Source of the DNA: DATKUA01 sp965602675
GTDB lineage: Bacteria > Acidobacteriota > DATKUA01
DNA: 64,000 nt
NCBI GenBank assembly: GCA_965602675.1
Contig: CBFCZO010000003.1
Coordinates: 27,776-91,775, forward strand
Direction: 5' to 3'
Shown here: one piece after another, positions 1-8,827 of the stretch
Layout: each line of letters begins with the position of its first letter
Position numbering within the stretch: position 1 is the stretch's first letter
Translations under genes and position numbers: made by a program
Notes under the pieces: model-generated
The model's input: the letters and a program-made list of their open reading frames with translations, nothing else
Databases searched by the model: none
What the model was told of the DNA's origin: nothing

Positions 1-245
1 TTGATCACCTCTTCGATGTGTTGGCGGCGACTGGCCAGGTAGAGCATCAACTCCACATCCGGAGCCATCATCGTGAATGCCGGATTGAGCAGGGTCTCGC
101 GGATGGAATCGCCTATCGCGGTGCCGCCTGGCTCGCGCGTTTTGAGACATTCGATTCCGCGCCGTGCAAGCTCCCGGCCGACGTTTATCATCAGGCCGGT
201 CTTGCCACTCCCCTCTATCCCCTCAAAAGTTATAAAATTACTCAT
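1..245 (-). CDS. tmk: Thymidylate kinase, N-terminal part (cut by window edge)
   Basis: Phosphorylates dTMP to dTDP in the cytoplasm for DNA synthesis. Only the first 81 residues lie in the window. They begin MSNFITFEGIEGSGKTG, which holds the P-loop (GIEGSGKT), and continue with the TREPGGT segment typical of the dTMP-binding DR/E-P-G-G-T motif of this family. The ATG (243-245) overlaps the TGA stop of the upstream symporter gene (ATGA), so the two are probably co-translated. The remainder, including the lid region, lies beyond base 1 and cannot be judged. Confidence 0.93.
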   Translation of the reverse strand, partial: MSNFITFEGIEGSGKTGLMINVGRELARRGIECLKTREPGGTAIGDSIRETLLNPAFTMMAPDVELMLYLASRRQHIEEVI

Positions 246-1615
246 CGGTTCCTTTGGAGAATCCGCCAAAGATAGCTGACGGCAAATAATAAGATCAAAC
301 TCGTAGCCAGTCCACCTGCAGAAACCAATTCGGAGCTCAAACCAGATACCCTCCCCAGAATAACAGCGATTGCTCCGCCCGCCATCGAAGCCGCAGCTCC
401 GGCCGTGTTCAGCCCGAGACGCTCGCGCCAGAAGCCGAACAGCACGGGCAGGGTGAGCCCTGCGCTGAAGAAAGCATATGCGAAAAGGAAAATATCGAGC
501 AGGTTTGCGAACAACGTTGCGGTAACAATACCCATCAGCCCGATGACAGCTGTGGCGATTCGCCCCTCCATTGGATTCCGACGGTTGAGGATATCGCGGG
601 TCAGCACAGTTCCCGCCGTCAGCAGTACCGAGTCGGCCGAAGACATCAGTGTAGCCAACAGGGCGACTATTACCAGGGCGGTTACTGGAGCGGGCAGGAC
701 CTCGAGGGCCAGCTCTGAGAGCACTGAATCGGCGGCGATCCCGCCGGGAAGGATCGTTACGGCAGCGAGGCCGATCAGGCCGATGGCGATCCCGAAGACT
801 ATCTTAATGGCACCCGCTACGAGCGAGGCGGTTCCCGCGGTCTTTTCGTCTCTTGCGCTGAGCAGTTTCGAGTAGATATCCGAGCCGACCAGATGTGGCA
901 ACGCCGTCACGGCGATCAGAGGCAGAACCATCCCCACAGGCATGTCAGGTCCCACTGGAAAGGCCGTTCGTGCGGAGGGCAACGATTCCCACGCGGCGGC
1001 GTAACCCAGCACCGGCGCGGCCACGAGAATGATACCGACAGCCATGAGCAAGAGCTGAAAGATGTCTGTTCGCGCCACTGCAAGCTGCCCGCCCACTACC
1101 GTGTAGATGATGAAGACTCCTCCGACCGGCAGCAATAACAAAACAGTGTCGGCTCCAATGATCGGTTGCAGCAAGGCTACACAGGAGCGAAGCAGCAGCG
1201 CCAGCCAGCCGATCTGAGCTAGCAGAACAAGAATCGCAGCGATCTTTCTGACCGCGTCGCCGTAGAATTCCCCGGCGATCTCCGGCAACGAGAACAATCC
1301 CAGCCGCCGCACGCGCGCGGCAAGGAAGAAACCCAACAGAAGCAGTCCGAGACCGCCTGCGAAATCGATCCAGATCGCAGGCAGGCCACGCGCATAAACC
1401 TGGCCGACAACGATGATTGTCGCCGAACCGCCGATGGCGGTCGCCGCGAGAGTTGAGGTGGCAGCCAGCGGACCAAGAGAACGTCCTGCCAAGTAGAAAT
1501 CGGCTTCATCGTCACCTTTGCGGCGGGAGAGCAAGCCGAGAACGAAGACAATCAGGAGGTAAGCGATAACCACGGCCAGAACCGCTATCGCCGTTTCTGG
1601 AGTTGGTTTTGGCAT
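242..1615 (-). CDS. Sodium:solute symporter (SSF family)
   Basis: Predicted inner-membrane Na+-coupled transporter of 457 residues, built almost entirely of hydrophobic helices (about 12-13). After the first helix it carries the family hallmark FYLAGRSLG (about residues 40-48). Around residue 325 it has the segment ALLATLMSSADSVLLTAGT, which matches the SSF core helix whose Ser/Ser/Asp side chains contribute to the Na+ site. The substrate cannot be told from sequence; the family includes proline, pantothenate and monocarboxylate carriers. Its stop codon overlaps the tmk start. The upstream neighbour is divergent, so a promoter should lie between 1616 and 1716. Confidence 0.88.
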   Translation of the reverse strand: MPKPTPETAIAVLAVVIAYLLIVFVLGLLSRRKGDDEADFYLAGRSLGPLAATSTLAATAIGGSATIIVVGQVYARGLPAIWIDFAGGLGLLLLGFFLAARVRRLGLFSLPEIAGEFYGDAVRKIAAILVLLAQIGWLALLLRSCVALLQPIIGADTVLLLLPVGGVFIIYTVVGGQLAVARTDIFQLLLMAVGIILVAAPVLGYAAAWESLPSARTAFPVGPDMPVGMVLPLIAVTALPHLVGSDIYSKLLSARDEKTAGTASLVAGAIKIVFGIAIGLIGLAAVTILPGGIAADSVLSELALEVLPAPVTALVIVALLATLMSSADSVLLTAGTVLTRDILNRRNPMEGRIATAVIGLMGIVTATLFANLLDIFLFAYAFFSAGLTLPVLFGFWRERLGLNTAGAAASMAGGAIAVILGRVSGLSSELVSAGGLATSLILLFAVSYLWRILQRNR

Positions 1616-1669
1616 CGCGGGATTCTATTGCCGGGCAACGGAAAGCGTCAAGACAAAGCGCCGCTTTGA

Positions 1670-1699
1670 TTGCGCCGAACTCCGGGGCTGACCTATAAT
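1670..1699 (+). promoter_or_regulatory. Possible sigma-70-type promoter for the LegB-like gene
   Basis: A perfect TATAAT (1694-1699) lies 18 bp downstream of TTGCGC (1670-1675). It precedes the ATG at 1717 by 17 nt. The -35 half is weak (three of six consensus bases). The short leader leaves little room for a Shine-Dalgarno sequence, and none is obvious before 1717. Confidence 0.4.
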
Positions 1700-1716
1700 C
1701 ACCGCGGGCTTTACTT

Positions 1717-2703
1717 ATGGATATCAAGTCGGGAAAGATTCTGGTCACCGGTGCGGGGGGATTCATCGGCAGCCACCTTGTCGAGGAACTGCTGCTCAAG
1801 GGCTGTGACGTCCGAGCGTTCGTCCACTACAACTCTCGCAATGACTACGGCTGCCTGGAGTACCTCGGGGATCGCCTTGGCGGGATCGAGCTGGTAAGTG
1901 GCGACCTACGCGACAGCGGCACCGTCCGGCGAGCCGTCGAGGGCTGCCGGCTCGTGATGCATCTCGGCGCGCTCGTGGGCATCCCTTATTCCTACCTCAG
2001 CCCCAGGGATGTTTATGACACCAATGTCGGGGGCACGCTGAATGTCCTCGAAGCCGCTCGCGACCACGGTACGGAGCGGATAGTCGTCACCTCAACATCC
2101 GAGATTTACGGCACGCCGCTCTACCTGCCGATCGACGAAAAGCACCCGCCTCAGGGCCAGAGCCCGTACGCAGCCAGCAAGATCGCCGCGGACAAGCTCG
2201 CCGAGAGTTTCTTCCTCAGCTACGATCTGCCGGTGGCTGTAATCCGGCCGTTCAACACCTTCGGCCCTCGGCAGAGCGCGCGTGCCATCGTGCCGACGAT
2301 TATCACCCAAGCGCTCTCGGGAGAGAAAGTCAGCCTGGGTTCGCTCGAGCCGTCACGCGATCTTCTCTTCGTCAAGGACACGGCAGCCGGATTCAACGTT
2401 GTCGCCTCGCATGACAGCGCCGTCGGCAAGGTGATCAACATCGGGACCGGCGGAGATGTCAGTGTCGGCGACCTGGTCGGCCTCGTGGCCAACCTGCTGG
2501 GCAAGCCGCTCGAGGTGATAGAGGATCCTCAGCGCGTGCGGCCGGCGCGCAGCGAGATTCCACGGCTGTCATGCAATTATGCGTTGGCAGAGGAACTGCT
2601 GGGGTGGGAGCCGAAGTATACTCTGGAGGAGGGACTCGTCGAGACGCTCGACTGGATCAGGGACCATCTCGATAAGTACAAATCCGGTCTCTACAATGTC
2701 TGA
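1717..2703 (+). CDS. NAD-dependent sugar-nucleotide 4,6-dehydratase, LegB-like
   Basis: Extended short-chain dehydrogenase/reductase of 328 residues acting on a nucleotide sugar in the cytoplasm. Visible motifs are the NAD-binding GAGGFIGSH (residues 12-20), TSTSEIYG (125-132) and the catalytic YAASK (Y151, K155). The stretches IPYSYLSP, QGQSPYAASK and RPFNTFGPRQSARAIVPT strongly resemble LegB, the dehydratase that opens legionaminic-acid synthesis from a GlcNAc nucleotide. The next gene encodes a sugar nucleotidyltransferase that overlaps it by 8 nt, so the pair probably makes and then dehydrates one NDP-sugar. No other leg/pse genes are in the window, so the end product is unknown. Confidence 0.85.
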   Translation: MDIKSGKILVTGAGGFIGSHLVEELLLKGCDVRAFVHYNSRNDYGCLEYLGDRLGGIELVSGDLRDSGTVRRAVEGCRLVMHLGALVGIPYSYLSPRDVYDTNVGGTLNVLEAARDHGTERIVVTSTSEIYGTPLYLPIDEKHPPQGQSPYAASKIAADKLAESFFLSYDLPVAVIRPFNTFGPRQSARAIVPTIITQALSGEKVSLGSLEPSRDLLFVKDTAAGFNVVASHDSAVGKVINIGTGGDVSVGDLVGLVANLLGKPLEVIEDPQRVRPARSEIPRLSCNYALAEELLGWEPKYTLEEGLVETLDWIRDHLDKYKSGLYNV

Positions 2704-3430
2704 CGCAAAAAGCGGCATCGACGCAGTTATCCTCGCCGGTGGCGAGGGAACGCGGCTTCGTCCCTACGCCGAGCACATTCCAAAGCCGCTGGTGACGCTA
2801 GAAGGACTCCCGATACTCGAGATCGTCCTGCGTCAACTCGCCCGCTTCGGTTTCAAACGGATCGTTATCACCATCGGTTACGAGGCGCATCTCATTCGCG
2901 CCAATTTCTCCGACGGCAGCCGCCTGGGTCTGGAGCTGATCTATTCAGAGGAGAATTCGCCGCTGGGGACTGCGGGGCCGCTGGGCGGCATCGAGGGCCT
3001 GGCCGATCATTTCCTGGTTCTTAACGGCGACTTGCTGACAACGCTGGATTTCAGCCTGCTCTTCAAAGACCATCTCCGCAGCAAGCCGTTGCTAACCATC
3101 GCCGCGCACGAGCGCGCTATCCCCGTGGAGTTCGGCATTATCGAAGGCAGCGATCAGGATGTTACCGGATATGTGGAAAAGCCGACCTTGCGTTACCGGG
3201 TCTCGATGGGGATCTATGCCTTCAGCCGCAAGGTTCTGGAATATATCCAGCCCGGCGTCCGGTTGGACTTTCCCGATCTGGTCCTGCGCTTGCTGGCAGC
3301 GGAAGAAGAGGTCAGATACTTTTCTTTCGACGGCTATTGGCTTGATATCGGCCGGGGGGAGGATTATGAGCGCGCACGCGATGATTTCCCTGGAATGAAG
3401 AAGGATCTGCTCGGGAAAGATTTCAGGTGA
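2696..3430 (+). CDS. Sugar-1-phosphate nucleotidyltransferase
   Basis: Transfers a nucleotidyl group to a hexose-1-phosphate, giving an NDP-sugar plus pyrophosphate. The 244-residue protein starts MSDAKSGIDAVILAGGEGTRLRP and contains the family signature GGEGTRLRP followed by PKPLV. It also has NGDLLT (metal-binding Asp), EKP and GYWLDIGRGEDY near the C-terminus. I chose the ATG at 2696 over the longer frame opening at 2579 because the upstream part lies wholly inside the preceding gene. It overlaps that gene by 8 nt. Its pairing with a LegB-like dehydratase recalls PtmE-type GlcN-1-P guanylyltransferases, but base and sugar specificity cannot be read from the sequence. Confidence 0.85.
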   Translation: MSDAKSGIDAVILAGGEGTRLRPYAEHIPKPLVTLEGLPILEIVLRQLARFGFKRIVITIGYEAHLIRANFSDGSRLGLELIYSEENSPLGTAGPLGGIEGLADHFLVLNGDLLTTLDFSLLFKDHLRSKPLLTIAAHERAIPVEFGIIEGSDQDVTGYVEKPTLRYRVSMGIYAFSRKVLEYIQPGVRLDFPDLVLRLLAAEEEVRYFSFDGYWLDIGRGEDYERARDDFPGMKKDLLGKDFR

Positions 3431-3434
3431 CGGC

Positions 3435-3788
3435 TCAGCGCAGGTGGCGGATAAACGAGCCGCTGATCCAGCCCTCCACTCCGCCCCCCTTTACTTTGTA
3501 CCAAGTGACTCCGTTGTAAATGGCTGTGCCAAGAACCTTGGCCGGTGTCCCCGCCTCAACGGTTCCGACAATCTTCCGCTTGTAGTAGCTGTCCCAGAGA
3601 TTTAGCGGCTTAATCTTTTCTCCGCCCGTGAAAAATAACTGTTCATCGGCTGACGCCTCGTCAAGAAAAAGCTCGACGCCGCATTTCGGGCATTTGCCCC
3701 CGAATCCGCCATGCTTCGAGTCGCGATAAAGGCGCGTGTAGGTGTGGCAGCGACTGCAATAATAGCCTCTGAACTCGCGCGATTCCAT
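3435..3788 (-). CDS. Small zinc-ribbon protein with C-terminal SH3b domain
   Basis: Hypothetical protein of 117 residues, apparently cytoplasmic since no signal or membrane segment is seen. The N-terminal part has a rubredoxin-like zinc ribbon with paired cysteines C11/C14 and C33/C36. The C-terminal part (about 72-115) has the pattern of a bacterial SH3 domain: GTVEAGTPAKVLG, then WYKVKGGGVEGWISGSFI. An AGGA sits 5 nt before the ATG. It is convergent with the nucleotidyltransferase gene (4 nt between stops). The function is unknown. SH3b domains usually bind peptides or cell-wall material, which makes the lack of an export signal odd. Confidence 0.7.
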   Translation of the reverse strand: MESREFRGYYCSRCHTYTRLYRDSKHGGFGGKCPKCGVELFLDEASADEQLFFTGGEKIKPLNLWDSYYKRKIVGTVEAGTPAKVLGTAIYNGVTWYKVKGGGVEGWISGSFIRHLR

Positions 3789-3808
3789 TCGTTCCTAGGC
3801 TCCCGCCG

Positions 3809-3836
3809 TTTACGTGCCGCGATATCAAAGTATATC
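3809..3836 (+). promoter_or_regulatory. Probable sigma-70-type promoter of the HEAT/SBP/kinase operon
   Basis: TTTACG (3809-3814) and TATATC (3831-3836) are separated by 16 bp, about 100 nt upstream of the ATG at 3937. The -10 is embedded in the AT-rich dyad GATAT-CAAAGT-ATATC (3821-3836), so a regulator could bind there. Confidence 0.42.
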
Positions 3837-3936
3837 ATGAGGAAACCACCGAGAGAGAACGGGGGCACTTGCCCGGCTTTGCCTGTGGCGCTACTATCAG
3901 CACTTCGGCCGTTGCACCGGCTGAGGAAAGGCTTAC

Positions 3937-5544
3937 ATGAGCAAAAAAAAGAAGAAAAACAACGGAGTCGCGGCCGCATATGCACAATGGCGCAAGTCTC
4001 TTGGCGACCGCGAGGTCAGTCCTGATGAGGCCAAGGAAGCTGCTCAAAAGATACGCGAATTCGGTCTGGAGGCCTATCAGCTCATCATAGATAAATTGAA
4101 GAGTGCCCCGCCGGAAGAGCTTTGTCAGATCCTCGCCGTGGCGGCCCAGCTCGATAATCCAGAAATTGAAGAAGGCTTGCTGGAGGTCATAGAGAAAAGG
4201 GCCGTTCCGTTGGCGATGAAACTCAAGTGTTTCGAGGTTATGACGGATCTGGGATTCTCGCTCGAAAGCGGGCTTCTGCAGCAACTCCAGGAAGTGGAAG
4301 AGATTTACTATCAGCTCGGCACTCATCTCGGCAAGGGCGGTGAGGAAGCCGTGGAGCACAGCTTGTCGCTGGCCGACGACCTGATGGCGATGCCGCTCGG
4401 TCTCAAGCTGTCGTTTCTTCGCCAGGTAAGAGACGAATGGAGTGAGAATGCGATTCCGTTTGCCTCAGCTCTTGCATGTGGTGATCCTGAGGTCGATCAA
4501 CTAGTCCTCGAGATCATTGGCGCTGCAGAGAGCCCAGAGGCGATAGAGGCGCTGAACCACATTGCGGAAAACGGGACCAAGGAAGCTGCGAAGACGGCGC
4601 GCAAGGCGCTCTACAAGCTTCGCCAGAAAGGTCTGGTGACAATCGCCGAGGGAACCGATGAGCCGGAAACTCCATGGACGGAAGCCGGCGAGCAGGCTTT
4701 TGCCAGCAATATCGACACGTTTGGATCCCGCCTGCTGTTGCTTACGGTAACGGGATTGAGGGAGATCCTGGTGTGCCAGGGTTCGGTTGAGGAAGACCGC
4801 GGATTGTTACGCTTCTCGGCAGCGGAGATGCAGCGCAAGGCCTGCCGCACCTTTCTTAAAGAATTGCGAGGGCAGATAGAGTCTGACAGATATTCATCGC
4901 TGGTCGAGATAGATCCCTGCCACTGCCGCTGGTTGCTGGAACAGGCATATTTGCGCGCCCGGAAGACCGGTACTCTTATCCCCGAAAGTTATAAAAGCCT
5001 CCGTTACCGTCTGAAGGCGCCGGAGCAGTACGATCCTGGAGTGTTCATCCGCAAGCTCGTGGACGTAAGTGAGGATGATATTCGGCGCGTGACTGCCAGG
5101 TTAGAGGAGATATTCTCCGTTCCCGAAGTGGCCATTTGGATGATCGACAAGGAAGCGCTGATTCCATTTGCCCGCCGCTATGTGGAAATGGCCGAGAGCA
5201 AACTCGTGATCAACGGGCAGCAGAGGCAGGCGCGCCTAGAGGATGCTCTGACGGATTTCACTGCGGAATATTTTAGCGAGGAGAACGGTCGACTGGGTTT
5301 GATGGCCAGGCGCCTTGAGGAGACGGGATATTTGCTTTCGCTCCAGGGCAAAACCAAAGAGGCACGGATTCTGGCAGCGTTGGCGATCGACGTATCCGGC
5401 AGCAGCTTCCTCAAGCCGCATGAGTTCCTGCGTCAATTCATGCTCCGATCCATCGTCGGCACATTGCATGCGTTACAAGAAGAACAGAAGAAAGCACAGC
5501 ACGGCGGTTCGGACCATCGGATTGTCAAGCCCGGGGAGGAGTGA
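3937..5544 (+). CDS. HEAT-like repeat protein of unknown function
   Basis: The 535-residue protein has no signal peptide or membrane helix and starts with the basic run SKKKKKNN. Residues about 20-235 are a series of amphipathic helix pairs, including PEIEEGLLEVI, PEVDQLVLEIIG and SPEAIEALNHIAENG, spaced like HEAT repeats and probably a protein-interaction scaffold. The second half is predicted mixed alpha/beta and matches no family I recognise. It has a CHC (about residue 328) but no clear zinc site. AGGAAAGG (3925-3932) precedes the ATG. It is the first gene of a tight operon: its TGA lies at the start of the solute-binding-protein gene. A role in the same signalling unit is inference from context only. 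Confidence 0.6.
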   Translation: MSKKKKKNNGVAAAYAQWRKSLGDREVSPDEAKEAAQKIREFGLEAYQLIIDKLKSAPPEELCQILAVAAQLDNPEIEEGLLEVIEKRAVPLAMKLKCFEVMTDLGFSLESGLLQQLQEVEEIYYQLGTHLGKGGEEAVEHSLSLADDLMAMPLGLKLSFLRQVRDEWSENAIPFASALACGDPEVDQLVLEIIGAAESPEAIEALNHIAENGTKEAAKTARKALYKLRQKGLVTIAEGTDEPETPWTEAGEQAFASNIDTFGSRLLLLTVTGLREILVCQGSVEEDRGLLRFSAAEMQRKACRTFLKELRGQIESDRYSSLVEIDPCHCRWLLEQAYLRARKTGTLIPESYKSLRYRLKAPEQYDPGVFIRKLVDVSEDDIRRVTARLEEIFSVPEVAIWMIDKEALIPFARRYVEMAESKLVINGQQRQARLEDALTDFTAEYFSEENGRLGLMARRLEETGYLLSLQGKTKEARILAALAIDVSGSSFLKPHEFLRQFMLRSIVGTLHALQEEQKKAQHGGSDHRIVKPGEE

Positions 5545-5552
5545 TTGCCCCC

Positions 5553-7001
5553 ATGCGTGCGCTGGGCACATTGTCTGCAGTTCTGATATTGCTGGCGGGA
5601 TCAGGCTTCTTAGATCCCGCGTTGGACGATAGGCCCCTCTATGGCGGTGCCATTCTTAGAATAGCGAAATCCACAGCCAATCCCGTTGCCCTCACTTTGG
5701 TCCGGACAGTGCTCGAGCGCGAGATCGCTGCTCTTGATCACATCCGCCTGCTTGAACTGGACGGCGATGGTAACTTGAAGCCGGAAGCTCTGGAGAGCTG
5801 GAGTTATTCGGAAAGCCGGCTTACTCTAAGCCTTCGACTCAGGACTGATATACGCGACATTTCGGGAAAAGCCCTGACGGCTGGGAAAATGGCCGAGTCG
5901 TTGCATCGGCTTCTGCGCGAGAACCACGGCTCACCTGCGGCAGGCTTGCTTCTGGACATCGAGGGCGTGGAGGACTACGTCAGTGGTGATTCGGAGATGA
6001 TCAGCGGCGTTGCGGTTGAGGATGCTTCCAACATGTCCCTTTTACTTGCCCGCCCCCAGCCGCTCCTGCTGTATGCTCTCGCTGATATCAATCTGGCCCC
6101 CGCCCACCGGCTTAATGAGAGTTCGGGATGGGGTCCCTTCATAATCACCGAAGCAGGCCGCTATGAACCTGATTTGAGCTTTGTGAGGGGGCGGCCCTTT
6201 CTTGATCACTTGTTCATCGGCGGCAGCCCTAAAATCGGCGACGACTGGCGCCGCCGCGTTTTGACGCGGGTGGGCTATCGACCGACGGATGTCTCTGATG
6301 ACGCAACCAGGATCGACTACCCCGGCCGGCGGTGCGTTTATCTCGCCGTGAACCGCCGCGGCTCAAGCGGACCTTTAAGGCTGCTGGACGCGCGGTCGGA
6401 TACTCTCAGCGAGGTGGATGCGGAGAGTCTTGTAAGCATTTTCCTGGGCACCAAGGCCGAGCTGCTGGAACACGTCGTTCCGCCGGGGGCGCTGCCCGGA
6501 GGGGCGTTCGGCTGGCAGGCAAGACCCGGTAACGGGATTAAACCGTTGGGAAGGCTGGTGATCGGTTTTCCTTACGGATCTGAAGAGCTGGAACTCGTCG
6601 CGGGCAGGGTGCGGGTGGATCTTCTTGTTTCAGGTATTAGTGCCGATGTAATTCCCTACAGCGGCGACAACGCAGGCAACTGCGATTTGCTCTTGGTGGA
6701 GGCGTTGATCCCCGACGGCAGCGCAGCTTATTCGTTCTGGTGCCTACTGTGCGAGCTGTCATCGCAGACCGGCGACGAAGTCTGGCTGCGCAGGCCTGCC
6801 GGAGACGATGTCTCCTGGCTGGTTGATTTGGAGCAATCATTGCTTTCCGAAGCCATGTTCTTACCTCTGTACCACACGGCGCATTTCGTCTGGGCGGATC
6901 CGCAAATCCGAGGCTTGCGCTTTCGTCCCGACGGCACCCTGGACTATGAAAACGCCTGGATTTCGGAGGAACCCGAGAGCTCAAGGGAGGCACGCCGTTG
7001 A
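5553..7001 (+). CDS. Family-5 extracellular solute-binding protein, small and divergent
   Basis: Predicted exported protein of 482 residues. The start MRALGTLSAVLILLAGSGF looks like a secretion signal. The mature part follows the layout of ABC peptide/nickel-binding proteins (SBP family 5): PLYGGAILRIA, then LKPEALESWSYSES and a LSLRLRTDI segment. The usual length is near 500-550, so it is slightly short. I use the ATG at 5553, with GGGGAGGAG at 5533-5541. A GTG at 5541 is in frame and overlaps the previous stop (GTGA). No ABC permease or ATPase lies nearby. Instead it is joined by a TTGA overlap to a histidine kinase, so a ligand-sensing role is a reasonable inference. Confidence 0.72.
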   Translation: MRALGTLSAVLILLAGSGFLDPALDDRPLYGGAILRIAKSTANPVALTLVRTVLEREIAALDHIRLLELDGDGNLKPEALESWSYSESRLTLSLRLRTDIRDISGKALTAGKMAESLHRLLRENHGSPAAGLLLDIEGVEDYVSGDSEMISGVAVEDASNMSLLLARPQPLLLYALADINLAPAHRLNESSGWGPFIITEAGRYEPDLSFVRGRPFLDHLFIGGSPKIGDDWRRRVLTRVGYRPTDVSDDATRIDYPGRRCVYLAVNRRGSSGPLRLLDARSDTLSEVDAESLVSIFLGTKAELLEHVVPPGALPGGAFGWQARPGNGIKPLGRLVIGFPYGSEELELVAGRVRVDLLVSGISADVIPYSGDNAGNCDLLLVEALIPDGSAAYSFWCLLCELSSQTGDEVWLRRPAGDDVSWLVDLEQSLLSEAMFLPLYHTAHFVWADPQIRGLRFRPDGTLDYENAWISEEPESSREARR

Positions 7002-8770
7002 CTATCCGCACCAGGCTGTCGCTCTGGTTCACCGTCGCGGCGTTGCTGCCCGCGGTCATCCTGGTGCTTTTCTCCGTTAGCGAAGCCGGCAGGCGTTTCC
7101 GCAGCCGGGCTATCGAAGAATTGAGACAGGCGCAAGAGAGCGGTGAGCGCGAATTGGGGCAGTTCGGTGACGAGATTGCCGGTACGCTCGAGCGGGCGGT
7201 CGACAGCCCGATCGTCGAACAATTCTTACTTGAGGTGAACGGAGCCGGCGAGCAAGTCCCGAATCTCTTTCTTGCAGCTCAGGAGATCAATTCGGAGCTC
7301 GGATTGGGATTGGATTTCCTGGATTTTATACGCGATGACGGCACGGTCCTGAGCAGTCTTCAGTGGAAAGAATTTGCCGGGCACAGGGATTTGTACTGGG
7401 GTCAAATCACTGGGGCGCGTGACGGCGGAGTGATTGTCGGCCCGGTGCGCGTCGGCGAACGCGACAGGCTTGCATTGCGTGTCGTCCATCGCCGCAGCGG
7501 GATAACTGTGGTCGGCGGGGTGGAGGTCAATCAGAAGCTGCTCTCCCGCTTCTACACCGGCGCGCGGGGTCTCGTCTACCTGATAGACAGGGTGAACGAC
7601 AGAGTGCTGAGCGAAGGCCTGACGGACAGCGAGCGGCGCATGGCCGGGGAATTGGCTCGCCGTATAGCTTCCGACAGCGCGGTGCTCGGAGGAGAGGCCC
7701 CTAAGGGACGCTGGTCGCTCTCCTCGGGCGAGTATTTCGTTGGCGCGGTTCCGCTCGCTCAAGGCAGGGGCGAGGCGGTCGGCGCAGTGCTCTTTCTCTA
7801 CCCTACGGGAGAGCTGGACGAGGCCGTAGCGGGCTTGCTCACCACATTCAGTCTGGCCGCGGCAGTGGGTGTCGGCCTCGCGCTGATACTGGGCTTCCTC
7901 GTTTCTCGGAACGTGGCCAAGCCGTTGAGGCAGCTGATTAATGGTTTTGAGCTTGTGGCATTGGGCGACTTTTCGGTGCGGTTGCGGCGTGGCCGCAGGC
8001 GCGACGAGATTGCAGGCCTGTTCGAGGAATTCAACGGCATGGCGGAGGACCTGGCCGAGCTGCGCGAGCGGCTGATGCGTACCGAAAGGGTGGCTGCGTG
8101 GCAGGAGGTAGCGCGCAAGGTCGCACACGAGATCAAGAATCCGCTCTCGCCGATCCAACTATCGATTGAGACACTGCAGAAAGCACGCGAGCGACGCCAT
8201 CCCGAGTTCGAGTCCATATTCAGCGAGTCCACGGAGACCATCCTCGAAGAGGTGGAAAAAATCCGCCGCATCGTACAGGAGTTCTCCGATTTTGCACGCA
8301 TGCCGGAACCCGAATTCCGGCCCACTGATCTGCGCGAAGTGTTCGAGAAGGTCTTGCGCCTGCTTACCCCGCGGATGGGCGGTATTGAGGTGGAAAAGCA
8401 GTTCGAATCCCTTCCCCCCATCAGCGTGGACGAGGATCAGATCGCCGGCCTGTTAACCAACCTGGTGCTCAACGCGATTGAGGCCATGGAGGGTGGTGGC
8501 AGGTTGATGTTAAAGCTGGAGTGGGCGAGGCAGCGCGCCCGCCGGGGGCGTTGGGTCCGGATGCTGGTGGCGGATAGCGGTTCCGGGATGAGCGAGAGCG
8601 TACGCCGGTCTATCTTCGCACCCTATTTCACGACAAAGCCGGAGGGAACAGGCTTGGGGCTTGTAATCGCGCAGCGGATCGCCGAGCAACATCGTGGACG
8701 AATCTCTGTCGAAAGCGAGGAAGGCGGGGGCACGGTTGTCGAGGTCCTACTGCCGGAGAAGCGAGCGTGA
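6998..8770 (+). CDS. NtrY-like membrane sensor histidine kinase
   Basis: A 590-residue inner-membrane sensor kinase. Layout: transmembrane helix 1 at about 8-27; a periplasmic sensor region of about 250 residues; transmembrane helix 2 at about 280-302; HAMP at about 303-356; a phosphoacceptor helix with ARKVAHEIKNPLSPIQLS, where His377 should be autophosphorylated; and an ATPase domain with NLVLNAIEAM (N box), DSGSGMS (G1) and TKPEGTGLGL (G2). The H box matches NtrY-type kinases. The start is TTG (6998-7000), supported by AAGGGAGG seven nt upstream and overlapping the previous TGA. No response regulator follows. The gene ends before a strong hairpin at 8828. Confidence 0.9.
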   Translation: MTIRTRLSLWFTVAALLPAVILVLFSVSEAGRRFRSRAIEELRQAQESGERELGQFGDEIAGTLERAVDSPIVEQFLLEVNGAGEQVPNLFLAAQEINSELGLGLDFLDFIRDDGTVLSSLQWKEFAGHRDLYWGQITGARDGGVIVGPVRVGERDRLALRVVHRRSGITVVGGVEVNQKLLSRFYTGARGLVYLIDRVNDRVLSEGLTDSERRMAGELARRIASDSAVLGGEAPKGRWSLSSGEYFVGAVPLAQGRGEAVGAVLFLYPTGELDEAVAGLLTTFSLAAAVGVGLALILGFLVSRNVAKPLRQLINGFELVALGDFSVRLRRGRRRDEIAGLFEEFNGMAEDLAELRERLMRTERVAAWQEVARKVAHEIKNPLSPIQLSIETLQKARERRHPEFESIFSESTETILEEVEKIRRIVQEFSDFARMPEPEFRPTDLREVFEKVLRLLTPRMGGIEVEKQFESLPPISVDEDQIAGLLTNLVLNAIEAMEGGGRLMLKLEWARQRARRGRWVRMLVADSGSGMSESVRRSIFAPYFTTKPEGTGLGLVIAQRIAEQHRGRISVESEEGGGTVVEVLLPEKRA

Positions 8771-8827
8771 GAGCTATGTTTTCCTTCCTGTCAATTACCA
8801 TATTTATGGTGTAGCGAATAGATAAAT

